Source: Hedera helix (taxonomy: Eukaryota > Streptophyta > Magnoliopsida > Apiales > Araliaceae). From it: 64,000 bases of DNA. Numbering within the stretch: position 1 is the stretch's first letter; each line of letters begins with the position of its first letter. The translations under genes were made by a program, and so were the position numbers. The stretch lies in assembly GCA_947179155.2 (NCBI GenBank), contig OX359280.1, positions 16,602,165 to 16,666,164 on the forward strand, given 5' to 3'. Below are positions 49,919-61,920 of this stretch, piece by piece. The notes under the pieces were generated by a model. The model did no database searches, was not told the origin of the DNA, and worked only from the letters and a program-made list of their open reading frames with translations.

Positions 49919-52066
49919 TAATGCGAAACGGGGTAATTAGGGCGCACACAATATCTCACGCAGTGAGCTCACAATACTCCAACTGATTTTATAATTCAAT
50001 GATCCTCAAATATTGAAGTACAACCCTATTTATAATACTTTCATCCAACTTTCCTAACCCTATTTGAATTTTAATTATATAATTTTAAATGTGGTAACTA
50101 TAAATTAAAGAAGTTTAATAAAATACAACTCCTAATTAAATACAATTCCTACTAATTGGGCTTCCAAAGTTTAGCGTACTGTTCCAACCACGTTTCGCGT
50201 CTGGCTTGGACTCGGGCTTGTCCTTGTCCTGCATCAGTTCTCCTCCGCTACGAAAAACTCGACTCCGTCGAGTTATGAACACAAGAACACCCACGTCGGA
50301 TCACTAACGAATTCTTTGCAAGTTTCAATTTTGGAATGTCAATAACACAAGTAAGAGTAAATTTAGTACTGCCCTTAAAAATTGAATATGTGTTGGCACG
50401 AGCATCGTGGTGTGCGTGACGATCCCATAGCCATGTACGCCCCAATATGATATGACAAACCTTAAGAGGTAGAATATCGCACATAACTGTATCCTTAAGC
50501 TTGCCAACGGAAAATGTAGCCAAACATCTCTTAGTAACCCTTAATTTTGTATTTGTAATCTATGCAACGTCATACGGGTCCGGATGAGGCTCAACTTTTA
50601 ATCCAAGTTTTTTTTACCGCATCCTTGGCAATGACATCCGCACAACTCCCCGTATCAATCACAAGAGAACATATTTGACCCGCACACTTGACTCGTGTCT
50701 GAAAGATCCACCCACGATGGAGTTTAGGATCATCCTTTTGCTTGCGAGTAACCAATAGAGGTCGAAGAACACCCAAACATCCCTCCAAATGTGCATCAGC
50801 TTCCAAATCTTGTTCATTATATTCATTATCCTCGTCCGATGGCGGACAAACCTCTTCATGCATATCAGTTTTCCCATCTTTGTTAACCATAGCAACTTGT
50901 TTAGAAGGAGGGGAAGCAACATTATCTTTGGAGACGGACACTCGAAAGACATGTGACCAAAGTCACGACAGTTAAAGCACCGAGATGTAGGGTTGTTGCT
51001 AGCACTAGAAGAACCCGTGGTACGATTAGGCCTACTACTAGCCGAAAGATTTGCAGATGGTTTTTCCACGGGCTTGCCCCTAAGAGGCTCCATAAAAGTT
51101 CGCTCACTCCGAGTTTGGACTGGTATTGGAGGCCTAACAAAATTCTTTCTCAAGGTATCTTCCACTTGGTTGGCAACTTGAACAACATCATCTAATAATA
51201 GATTTTTTCCAGAAGCTACCCCACTAGCGATCTCATTATTCAATCCCCGATGGTACATGGAGATTAGAACATCTTCAATCCATGGGAATTCTGACCTTGT
51301 AACCAAACTGTAGAATGTAGATGAGTACTCGGCTACAGATTTACTTCCTTGCACCAATTCCGTCAACTGTAAACATGCCATTTGCTTGTAATCTGGAGGC
51401 ACAAACTTTCGTGTCATAGCAGTTTTCATATCCTCTCATCTTCGTGCTGCTGTGTATAGATTCCGTTGATGATGATCCTACCAAATACGGGCTGCCCCCC
51501 TTTTAACTTCGCATCAGCAAAAAAAAGTTTTCTTTCGTCAGATAGTTCGTACCAACGGAAGAAACTTTCCAAACTGTGAATCCAATCGAAAAATGACTCT
51601 GACCCTTGATCTCCGTTGAAATCACCAACGTCCAACTTGGCTTCTTTAGCTACTGCATTTAATCTAGGATCTGACGCATGATGGAAATTAGGTCAATTAG
51701 GTCTCTGCTATTGTAGAACTCTCATATCATTAGGACCTTTAAAAATTCGGTGGGTATCCTCGCGTTGTCCTCTATCTACACGTTCCGTGAGGACATCAAC
51801 TTTTGCTGCAAGTGCTGCAATAGAAGTCTGTTACAGCTGTTATAGAAGTCTGAACATGGCCAATTAATGCTGCCATTGAATCTTCAAGTATTTGAATGTG
51901 TTTATCCTGCTGCGATGTATACGCGTCAAGCCTAGTGTTGACTTCTCCAGCATTAACCATGATTCCTGTAAATAATATATATATATATAGCTTCCAAGGT
52001 CTAGCGTACTGTTCTAACCACGTTTCGCGTCTGGCTCGGACTCGGGCTTGTCCTTGTCCTGCATCA
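49919..52066 (-). mobile_element. Non-autonomous gag-protease LTR retrotransposon
   Basis: On the minus strand the 3' LTR (50236-49919) starts TGATGCAGGACAAGG and is preceded by the purine tract AGCGGAGGAGAAC. The 5' LTR survives only as 52066-51987, its remainder replaced by a TA repeat, and the PBS is gone. AGTGT occurs at 49914-49918 and 52067-52071, a candidate target duplication, although the LTR end at 49919 lacks the usual TG/CA. The interior codes for gag and protease remnants but no RT or integrase. Its LTR and gag starts resemble the element at 37243-38998, in the same orientation and the same gene. Confidence 0.8.
50248..51960 (-). pseudogene. gag-protease pseudogene of the 50-52 kb element
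   Basis: Starts at ATG 51960 with a coiled-coil-like N-terminus, then stops and frame changes. Its best parts are 51635-51426 (capsid: FFDWIHSLESFFRWYELSDE), 51429-50659 (LTELVQGSKSVAEYSSTFYSL, then the intact knuckle CFNCRDFGHMSFEC) and 50941-50591 (protease: CSLVIDTGSCADVIAKDAV, with the DTG at 50656). A last piece at 50523-50248 (VCHIILGRTWLWDRHAHHDA) is the end of the protease domain as in plant Ty3/Gypsy elements with an LLGRPW motif. RT is absent before the PPT. At least one frameshift separates gag start from capsid. Confidence 0.8.
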
Positions 52067-52338
52067 AGTGTCCCTTAATATAACATCAAATATATATATT
52101 TTTTGATAAGGTATTTAATATAAACAAAACACAAGACCCAAGTGTGATAGCCTTACTGTGCTTATTCACAATTTCAAGGTTATCTAGTAGCAAAATCAGC
52201 AAGCTGCTTCATAGCAAATGTTACTTTCTCGTAGGTTCACCCCTATTGCCCCTCTTTGGCTCCTCCCCAAATTCTTCCCGAGTTCCCTAGGATTGAAATG
52301 TAATAGTATAGGTTCACCAAATAGAAATGTAACATAGT

Positions 52339-52641
<303 letters not shown>

Positions 52642-52682
52642 GAAACTGTGTTGTGTAGATTGTGGGTAAATTTTATTATTTA

Positions 52683-53806
52683 TGTAATACCCCAATCTCA
52701 CATCAGAACATGTGGGATATTTGAATGTATATATAAGGACTCAAGTTATTATCATTAATACCTTAAGTCATGACCTTTTGGGCGAGGTTGTGTTAGACTA
52801 AGGTGACCCAAGATACTATTGGACTAGTGGTTTAAGGCCTTGCTTGTATAGATTCGATTCGATTTGATTCGGACTTGGGATTTGACCCAAGATTTATTTT
52901 GGGCTTGAGATTTGATTCAGGTTGTTATATATGGTATCAAAGCTGCTCTCGAAAGCTTGAGTTTGGTCATCCAATTGGGTTGCTAGAGGTAGGGACACGA
53001 AGGTGGGCCTAGTAGGTCGCCGGTATTATCTCACAATGGTTAGATAGGCAAAGTTTTTGGTTTGTGTGGCTGTGCGTTCGGTCTGACGGGGACGTTAGAT
53101 ATTTAAGCGGGGGAGTTTGTAACACTAGTCCCACATCGGAACATGTGAGATACTTGAGTAGTATATAAAAACTCAAGCTAGTATTATTAATACTTTCATT
53201 CATGATCTTTTGGGTGAGCCTATGGTGGGCTAAAATGACCTAAGAAGATACTATTAGACTATTGGTTTAAGACCGTGTTTGTATAGATTTGATTTGATTC
53301 GCACTAGGATTTGACCAAAGACTTTTTCCAGGCTCGATTTTTTGGAACACCCTCTAGTCCCATATCGAAACATGTGGAATTTTTTTTTTTGTATATAAGG
53401 AATTAAGTTACTAACAATAGTACCTTCAATCATGATCTTTTGAGTGAGTTTGTGGTGGACTAAGATGACTCAAAAAGATACTATTGAGAAAGCGAATTGG
53501 GCCTTATTATGTTATGATTTAATTAGAAATCGGGGTTTGACCCTGGTCGGTACATATTGTATTAGAGTTGACTTTTGAGCTCGGATTGAGTTATCGGAGG
53601 TGGAGACATGAAGGTTGTTGGGATTATCTCACAATGGAGAGAAGTCCGGAGGTGGGGATACGAACCCAGCGATATTATTCCACAATGGCTAGAGAGGCAA
53701 AGATTTGAGCCGTGTGATCGACTCCGACGAGGACGCCATAAATTTAAGAGGGAGAGTTTGTAACACCCCAGTTCCACATCGACATGTAGATTTTTTTTTT
53801 GTATAT
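52683..53806 (+). mobile_element. TRIM-type array (four LTRs, two interiors)
   Basis: LTR starts at 52683 (TGTAATACCCCAATCTCACAT), 53118 (TGTAACACTAGTCCCACATCGG), about 53342 (GAACACCCTCTAGTCCCATAT) and 53759 (TGTAACACCCCAGTTCCACATCG). Each of the first three has ~220-250 bases with TCATGAYCTTTTG and GATACTATT words. After LTR 1 and LTR 3 come short interiors (~190 bases) starting with degenerate tRNA-Met sites (TGGTATCAAAGC at 52932; a weaker one near 53550) and ending in purine tracts (GCGGGGGAGTT; AGAGGGAGAGTT). LTR 4 is cut at about 53806. Size and lack of coding fit terminal-repeat retrotransposons in miniature. Confidence 0.85.
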
Positions 53807-55201
53807 GTTGTGATTAATTTTGTAAGCAAGTGCACGAATCTATTGTAAAATAGTTTATATAGAGTACGATGTCGATCTGACGAGGATTATCGAAGAATTA
53901 GTTGAATCTAAATTAAATCTAATTGTAATCTAGTTAACGAAAAATGAATTTTTAATTAATTAAAACAAAAATCAAATTAACATTTGACAAAAATCAATAC
54001 TAATTAAATAACTAACTTTCAATCAATAGAAGAAAAGTTCTAAGGTTCAAAACCCACCATTATTAACTATGCTGTCTTACTATTCATTTATTAATTCCTT
54101 GAATTCTAAGTAGCAATTTGAAAATTAATCAAATGCTTTCTCTAGATTTTTCAATTAAGTGCATAAAAATATTTCTTTTGTATATTCTTATTTACTAGGC
54201 TAATGTATAAGTCCCAAGCATTATATGTATCCACTATTTGAAAAACATACAATCAAAGTTCTTAATTTAAAATTTGAATCACAAACCAGATTAAATCAAA
54301 TTAACTTAACTATCCAAAATACTTGATATTAAGAATAAAACAATTTAATTTAAATCAATCAATAAAGGAAAACAAAAATTATTAATGTTGAAACCAATTT
54401 GGGGAATTGTTCTGAATTTCAGACTATCCACAGTCAATAATATTTCGTCCTAAACCTCAGAAATTAATTTAGCAGACCATGGTAAAAACAGAGGCAAAGG
54501 GTAAGTAAATAAGGTTTGAATGAACCGGCATGATGATGATGTGCAGATGCGATTTTCCTCTGCTACAGCTCTGCTTACAATCTGCTTTTGCGAGTCCTTT
54601 GCTCTGCTACTACCGATCTGTATTTTTCTGCTGCTACAGCTCTGTTTTTGTTCTGCTGTATCGCGATTCTGCTGCTGCGATTCTCAGTTTCTGCTGCACT
54701 GCTGCCCTGAAGCTTCGTTCTCCTCCTGCGTCGCCGCTGCTACTTTAGAGCAGCCTCTGATGCTGTGGATCTGTTTTGTTTCTTTTGCTCTGCAGCTCTC
54801 TTCCCCTTTTCCTCAAGTGGCGCTGATCTCCTTTTATAATTGCCACTGCTCTGTTTTTTCGTTCCGCTAATCTGCTCTCCCTTATCTCATCTGACTCTTC
54901 TTTATCTATGTCTTTCCCTCTTCCTTTTCCTTATCTTTCATTTAATTTGATCCTACTGAAACTACTCTTCTTTTTTATTCCTTTTTATTTTATTTTATTC
55001 CTTTCTTTTTCACTTGGGCCTGCAATTGGATCCAAACATGGGCTTTATTTTTATTTTTAAATGCTTCTTGACCTGTTCATCAAAATGAATCCAATTAAAA
55101 TAAAATTAATATAAATTTGGACTAATAAATCTATTTTTATACGAAATATATATATATATATTGGTTCCTCTGTTTTTATTTTGTTGCTTCTTCTGCCTTC
55201 T
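53807..55201 (+). other. Sequence upstream of the pararetrovirus PBS (viral leader region or LTR-like)
   Basis: Non-coding. It begins TGTTGTGATTAATTTTG and has AAGCAAGTGCACGAATC and TACGATGTCGATCTGACG words as found in some plant LTRs. A CTGCT-rich tract at 54540-54880 forms chance ORFs. A TATATATATATATA run at 55147-55161 lies ~40 bases before the PBS. It is either the intergenic/promoter region of the viral insert or an unrelated LTR. I cannot decide which. Confidence 0.35.
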
Positions 55202-55223
55202 TGGTATCAGAGCCAAGTTTTGG
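55202..55223 (+). other. Primer binding site of the pararetrovirus (tRNA-Met)
   Basis: TGGTATCAGAGCCAAGTTTT. The complementarity to plant initiator tRNA-Met extends beyond the 12 bases found in the LTR elements here, to about 18 with one mismatch, as is usual for Caulimoviridae. No LTR end (CA) precedes it. Confidence 0.75.
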
Positions 55224-55824
55224 TATGTGCTGTTAGCGTTTTGATTTGCCTATTCATATGTTATTATCTACACTTCTACTGTCTATGTTTGCTTTCCTTA
55301 TTCTTAGATCACCTTCCTTACTATAGACCACCTTGATTTACTCCGAAGCAGTCGTAAGTCTCTTGGTGTGAGCAGTGATTCTGCAATTACAGGATATATC
55401 ACTACGGTATGAGTCTACATAAGTAAGTGGGTCTGTATCTGAGACATACTGGTAGCAGCAGATAAGTGAAGTCATAGATATAATTTTATGATTGTCATTT
55501 CATTTCACTAGTTAGTTCATATTCGAACTTGTTCTCTATTCCTTTTTGTTTCAGCAGTGGCTTCTCTTGAAGTATCACATGCAACGAGAATCCACTTTTG
55601 TGGCTCCTAAATCCCTCAACTAAGGATTTAGTATCTCGGTCTTCCCTTTCAACCTTCTCTTACTTTGCAGATAGAAGATCAGCCTTGTGGAAAAGGGTTT
55701 TTCAAAAATTTCTATGAATCGTTTATTTAGATCTACTTCTTCAGTCAGTTCTAGATCATCTTTATCTTCTATTCCTGACATAGTAAACCAATAAGAACAT
55801 AGTTATGAAAATCTTAGTCAAGAT

Positions 55825-56256
55825 TTGGGAAACTGGAACATCCCTAGTATTTCTCCCAAAGAGATTTACCAGTCAACTTTCTTAGATAATTTTAAGTCTG
55901 ATTATAGTGTTAAAACTGTTGAGAAAATTTATGCTATTAATAAAGATCATGAAACTTGTAGTTTGCTCACTACAGAAGTCATCAACAAACAGAGAAAAAA
56001 GGGATACAACTTTATCCATATCGGATTAATTCAAGTTGCTATTAACCCTTTAAGTATAAAAGGAATTAATTTAAGTATCTTGTTGTGTCTTAGAGACGCC
56101 AGATATCTTAATTACCATCCCAATATCTTAGGAATAATGGAATCTAGTTTGCACAATGGATCTGTCCATTTTAATTGCTTTCCAGATTTTACATTTAGCC
56201 TAAGTGACCCTCATTTATTAAAAGCTTTAACTCTGAATATTAAAACTGCTGGTTAG
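55825..56256 (+). pseudogene. Movement-protein part of EPRV ORF1
   Basis: Open from just after the first stop to the TAG at 56254. It carries the LCLRD-R--N core and the following glycine/leucine pattern of the 30K movement-protein superfamily, as in other Caulimoviridae. In life this protein opens plasmodesmata for the virus. Here it is separated from the true start by a nonsense codon. Confidence 0.75.
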
Positions 56257-56265
56257 ATTATCCAA

Positions 56266-58311
56266 ATGATTGAAGGATCTCAAGCTCTAGCTTTAATGTA
56301 CAGAATTTATTACAAAACAATGAAAACTAATTTGAATGTAAAGGCTTTAAGTAAAAGTCCAAAAGATAAAACTGTTTTAATTCAAAGCAGTATTAGTGAT
56401 GTTAATATTCAAGTTCCAAAGACTCTTCTTTGGAAAGATGCGACTCTTCCGAGTCAATGGATATTAGATAATGAAATACCCCAAAGACCAGTTGTCAATG
56501 AAGTCATTAACTTTGATAATGTTAAGCAATATTTAGATGGTACCGTTAGAATAAGTTTTGATGACTCAAGACTTAGACGTCCACTAATTATTGAAGACAT
56601 TACCAGTCAGTCATCTTCCCAGACCAGAAAAGATTCTGACCTCTTGGAAAAAACTAATTTACCTGATGTAAAATTAAAAGGAATCTTTACTACAGGACAA
56701 ACAAGTCATCCCTGTTATGACAAGTTTGAACCAGTTAATCAACCTGAGGATGATGAATCCCAGAATTTATCTCCTACTCGGTCTGATTTTGGACCAAAAC
56801 CAGTCCATCATCAACTTAGAGTTATTAAAAAAGAGTTTAAAATTAATGATCAATATTTGATTAATGATTTTAACTCTAAAGAAAATAAGGCTAAACGTCA
56901 CCTTTTCCGTGCTCAGCATGACCCGGAACAAAGAGAAAAAATAGTTAAAAAATGGAGAAGATTTGTAACTAAAGAAAAAATAAACATTACTTTTTATACA
57001 TGGTATGATACATATTATGGAAAATGTAATGTTATAACTAAGCATAAATGGACTAAAGAAGATAAATCCACTGTATTTTCTAGTCACCCTCCTCTTGAAT
57101 CTATAGTCATTAATGTAAAAGATGTTCAGGTTACTGCTAGTCCTTTTAAAGAACCTGAAGGAAATAATAAAAGAATTATTGAACAAAACAATTTTACTAA
57201 CCAGTATCTTGCTTCTATAGGTAAACAGTTAGATAAAATTGAAGAAAAATTTGATGAAAAATTAAATACCCAATTAAGTAAACCTGAGAAACCTTTACTC
57301 AGTCTCCCTGAAAAAAGAGTTGGATTGAGTTTACCTACCTCAGACAAAGAACTTGCTAAAACTATTGATAAGATTATTAAAAAACTTGATAAGCCAGAAA
57401 CTAGTGAACCAAGACTGTTAGCAGTCATGGACCAAGATCAAAGTCAATCTGATACTTCATCAGATGATTCTGAACTTGATGAAACAATCAATCAATTTAG
57501 TAAATTAACCTTTAAAACCCCGAATCCTACTAGTACTACAAAAAATTGGTATACTAGACCAACCCCTCCAGACTTACAGTTTGAAGAAAGGAATCTAGAT
57601 AATCAATTTTCTGTTTCTGCTAATAAGATTTATGAATGGAATATTGATGGTTTTAGTGAGCAACAAATTTTAAATAAGTTAAATCATATGTCCATGGTAG
57701 CAAATAGTTATTTGACTAATTTCCCTGAAATAAGTCAAGCTGGTATAGTTGAGTTACTAGCTACTGGATTTACTGGAACACTTAGAAGCTGGTGGGAAAA
57801 TCATCTCACTGAAACTTCTAAGCATTCTATAATTCATGCTATCCAAGTGGATCATGATGGTAATCCGATAGTTAATGAAGTCTTAGGAATTGGCCCCCCA
57901 GATGGTGTCAATACTCTTATTTACACAATAGTTAAACATTTCATTGGTACTCCTAGCAATATTATTAATAGGATCCATGACCAACTTAGTAACCTTACCT
58001 GTCCGACCTTAAGTGACTTTCCTTGGTACAAAGACGTGTTTATTAATAGAGTTATGATGCGTGAAGATAGTAACAAATCATTTTGGAAAGAAAAATTCAT
58101 AAATGGTTTGCCTAGTTTATTTGCCCATAAAATTCGTGAAGAGTTATCTAAAACTTTAGGTTTTATTGATTATGATAATTTAACCTATGGTGATATTGTA
58201 AGTCAAATTCAAAAAACTGGATTAAAAATGTGTATTGATTTTAAAATCAGTAAACAGGCTAATAAAGATAAGAATAGAGCCAAATATGAATTGAGAACAT
58301 TCTGTGAATAA
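56266..58311 (+). pseudogene. Linker and capsid part of EPRV ORF1 (longest open stretch)
   Basis: 681 codons without a stop. The N-terminal two thirds are charged and low in hydrophobic residues. From about residue 445 a capsid-like domain follows (IYEWNIDGFSEQQILNKL, then GFTGTLRSWWENHLTE), which resembles retroviral gag capsid cores. The domain ends at the TAA at 58309, just before the basic and zinc-knuckle segments that belong to the same protein. Confidence 0.75.
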
Positions 58312-59295
58312 TATGGTTTACCGCCTGTTGCCCCCTCAAGAAGAAAACATATTAAACATTATAAAAAAGATAGTTATAAGTCTAGAAGAAAATATAAAAG
58401 TTATAATAAAAAGGACGATTATTACAAATAGTCTTCTAAGAAGAAACCTTATAAAAGGCCTTCTTATAACCCTAAGAAGAAGAGTTATAAAAAATTTGAT
58501 AAAAGTAAAGTTATTTGTCATAATTGTGGCTAGCCAGGCCATTACAAAAATGAATGTAAAGTTAAAGAAAAACTTAAACAACTAAAAGTCACTGATGAAG
58601 ATGCTGAACAAATTCTAGAATTAATGAGAATAGAAAATCATTCTAGTGATAACAACTATGATGATACATTTTCTGATTCCTCTGATAATTCTAGTAGCAG
58701 TAATAATCCAGATGTCACCCTTGGATGTGTGGATAGTTGCTGTAATAAAAAACTAAATGTTATTAACAGAGTCAATGTTCTTACTGCTAATGAGGAAGAA
58801 CAAAACTTGCTTATTACTTTGATAAGTAAAATTACTGATCCGAAATTAAAAAAGAGATATACTAAATAGTTAAAAGATTTATTGACAAAAGATAATCCTA
58901 TTGATAAAATAAACAAAGTTAAAGAAAAACCTGTTTTCAGTCTTAATAAAACCCTTGAAAGGTTTAAAAACCCTGTCAAGGAAATTACCTTACCAGAATT
59001 ACATTCTGAAGTAAAAAATATGAAGAAAGAAATTTCTGAATTAAAATAAGATATTGAAAAAATTAAAGCTGCAAATACTATTGCTATTGATAATTCTTCG
59101 GATAGCAGTAGTGAGGGAGAAGACCCTGAAACTTCTGAGAATGAGGCTTTCGATTCTCCTGAAAAAGATGGAGCTGAGGCTTCAACTAGTCACTCTAACC
59201 TTATTGAACAAGGTAATTCCTTAAAAAGATGAAAAGATATTACTATTCAAAAATGGTATATTAATGTAACATTAGTTATTAATAAAACCTTTATT

Positions 59296-60060
59296 TTGGA
59301 ACTTCCTGCTCTTGTTGATACAGGTGCTGAACTTAACTGTATTCAAGAAGGATTAATTCCTACTAGGTTTTATGAAAAAACTAGTGAAAGACTTAGCTCT
59401 GCTAATGGTAGTCAAATGAAAATAAAATATAAATTGCCTAAAGTTCATATTTGTCAAGACAATGTTTGTTTTAAAACATCCTTTGTTTTAATTAGAAACA
59501 TGACTGACAAAATAATTTTAGGATTACCATTTATATATTTATTATATCCATTTACTACTACTCCCAAGGGATTATCTAGTGATCACCTTGGTCAGAATGT
59601 CATCTTTAGATTCATAACTGAACCTAAAGAGAGAGATCTTCGAAGTATTCAAGAACAGTCAATTACTAAATACTTAAATATTTTAAGTAATAAGACCCAA
59701 CATTTGAGTTATTTAAAAAATGAGATTAATTATAAAAGAGTTGAGGAACAATTAAAAAATCCTAAACTCCAAGAAAAAATAAAATACTTTCAAAATCTTT
59801 TAAGTAAAAATGTCTGTTCTGACTTACCTCATGCTTTTTGGCACAGAAAAAAGCATATTGTTATGCTACCTTATGCTAAGGAATTCAAGGAACATTTAAT
59901 TCCTACTAAGGCTAGACCTATTCAGATGAGTCATGAATTAATGGAATTTTGTAAGAAAGAAATTGATGACTTACTAATTAAGGGTTTAATTAGAAGAAGT
60001 AAATCCCCTCGGTCTTGTCCTGCTTTCTATGTCAATAAAAATTCTGAGATAGAAAGATGA
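59296..60060 (+). pseudogene. Protease and start of RT of EPRV ORF1
   Basis: Open for 254 codons. The aspartic protease has VDTGA at 59314-59328 and an ILGLPF word where the second conserved loop is expected. The RT begins in the last third (LMEFCKKEIDDLLIKGLI) and is cut by TGA at 60058. The RT continues past it with LVINYK, the conserved palm segments and YIDD, interrupted twice more. Confidence 0.8.
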
Positions 60061-60799
60061 GTGCCCAGATTAGTTATCAATTATAAACCTTTAAATAAAG
60101 TTCTGGAATGGATTAGGTATCCATTACCGAACAAAAAGGATTTAATTAGTAGATTGAGTCAGGCAGTTGTCTTTAGTAAATTCGACCTTAAGAGTGAATT
60201 TTGGCAAATCCAAATTCATTAGGACGATAGATACAAGACGGCTTTTACTACTCCTTTTGGTCACTATGAATGGAATGTCATGCCATTTGGCCTTAAGAAT
60301 GCTCTTAATGAATTTCAGAATATTATGAATGATATTTTGAATCCCTTCAGTCACTTTACAATTATTTATATTGATGATATTCTAATTTTCTCTAATTCTA
60401 TTGAATAACATTGGAAACATCTAAATTCATTTTTGAGAACAATTCAATCTAATGGATTAGTTCTATCTCAGTCAAAATGTCATTTATTCCAATCTAAAGT
60501 AAAATTTCTTGGTCTTAACATTCAATACGGCCAAATTTACCCCATTGATAGAGCTATTCAATTTGCTAGTAAATTCCCAGATGTTATTATTGATAAAAAT
60601 CAGCTTCAGCGATTTTTAGGCTCTAAATTATATCAGTGAATTTTATAAAAATCTACGAATTATTTGTAAACCTCTATTTGATCGACTAAATAGTAATCCT
60701 CCCCCTTGGACAGACATCCATACTTCTGTTGTCCAGAAATTAAAAAAGCATGTTAGGACTCTTCCTTGTCTTGGAATAGCTAATCCTACAGTTTTTAAG

Positions 60800-61198
60800 A
60801 TAGTTAAAACTGATGCCTCTGAAATTGGCTTCGGAGGAATTCTTAAGCAAAAGTTAACTCCTACTTCTTCTGAGCGAATTGTTTGTTTTTACTCACATGC
60901 TTGGAATCCAACCCAGATCAATTATTCAACTATTAAAACAGAAATTTTATCTCTAGTTTCGTGCAATAATAAATTTCAAAGTGATTTATTAAATCAAAAG
61001 TTTTTTGTTAGAATTGATTGCAAGTCTGCAAAATATGTTTTATAAAAAGATGTTGATAATATTGCCTCTAAACAGATTTTTGCTAGATGGCAGGCTATTT
61101 TATCTATTTTTGATTTTGATATTGAATATATTAAAGGAAGTCAAAACTTTATCCCAGATTTTCTAACTAGAGAATTTATCCAATCAGGTACCAAATAA
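60800..61198 (+). pseudogene. RNase H part of EPRV ORF1
   Basis: Read in the second frame after the break near 60625. TDASEIGFGGIL carries the first catalytic Asp (from about 60810). TIKTEILSL carries the Glu and RIDCKSA the next Asp. It is followed by TAA at 61043 inside the domain and the terminal TAA at 61196. The same inner stop is present in the inverted copy. Confidence 0.8.
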
Positions 61199-61200
61199 AT

Positions 61201-61920
61201 ATGAGTGAAAGAGAGAAACAGAAACGTGATCGTGGTAAAGCTCCTGTCTCCGGACAGCCCAGTAAAACTCCTGTCTCTGGACAGCCTGGTAAAAGTAAAG
61301 GGACTATGGTTCCTGTTCCTCATCCCAGTCATTTAGTTAAACCACCTTCTACTCAGTTTCAGGTTTTAGGCCAATTACCTAAACCCTATAGTTCAGCTCT
61401 TGCCAGTCAACCCAAACCCTATGATCCTTTTGAATCTCAGGCCCTGTCCCAGATCCAAAAGCCCAGTCAATTTAAACCTAATTCCCAGTACATTCCCAAC
61501 TATGAAGTTAATTTATTTTACATTGAGCCCTATATGGACCAAAAAGATGACCCAGTCAAACTTGCTGCCCAACTTTTCCCTCCTGCATGGCATTTTACTC
61601 CTCCAGCACCCTACAAATCACTTTCTTATTATAAAAATATTCTTATTAATACAGATTCTATTAATATTAAACCTATTTTTGATAAGAATGATAATTCAAA
61701 AATTATTTTTCATTCTTTATATATTAAGAAAATTATTTCTGGGGAAGAATGGGAAAATCACCATCTTTCTCATCACCTTTCTGATTTAAGGGTCCTTGAA
61801 AAAGATCTTGATCCTTCTTTCAGTAATTATTTTTGTTATTTTGATTACTTAGATGCTTGGCATAAAATCTTTTTATACCAAAGCTCTAATTTCAGTCACT
61901 CCTGGTTTATCCAAGTTTGA
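61201..61920 (+). pseudogene. EPRV ORF2, function unknown, frameshifted
   Basis: ATG two bases after the ORF1 stop. The N-terminus is basic (MSEREKQKRDRGKA) with a repeated PVSGQPSK/PVSGQPGK motif, followed by a Pro/Gln-rich stretch and a mixed domain with aromatic residues (YFDYLDAWHKIF). An extra A near 61914 shifts the frame and ends it at 61920. The inverted copy lacks this base and reads on. Downstream to about 62480 another frame gives a Ser-rich tail. Florendoviruses often have an ORF2 here, with no known function. I see no known domain. Confidence 0.7.

Larger units (their letters stand above)
55714..61198 (+). pseudogene. EPRV ORF1 polyprotein, broken
   Basis: About 1,830 codons from ATG 55714. 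Stops in frame at 55792, 56254, 58309, 58429, 58531, 58867, 59047, 59230, 60058, 60220 and 60406. A frame change near 60625 moves the reading to the next frame, with another stop at 61043. Parts in order: a 30K-type movement domain (about 55825-56256), a long hydrophilic linker, a capsid domain (about 57600-58300), a basic stretch, a CCHC knuckle with a stop inside it (ligands at 58516, 58525, 58540, 58555), an acidic linker, a DTG aspartic protease (59317), RT with YIDD at 60367, and RNase H (from about 60800). The stops are TAA, TAG or TGA codons that differ by one base from sense codons. No functional product is possible. Confidence 0.85.

Noticed and set aside
54520..54870. 116-residue Cys/Leu-rich ORF and its overlapping partner
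   Set aside because: Arises from a degenerate CTGCT-rich tract. Two frames are open at once and neither has a known domain.
56767..57428. Long minus ORFs across the viral polyprotein
   Set aside because: Antisense shadows of ORF1 with no domain of their own.
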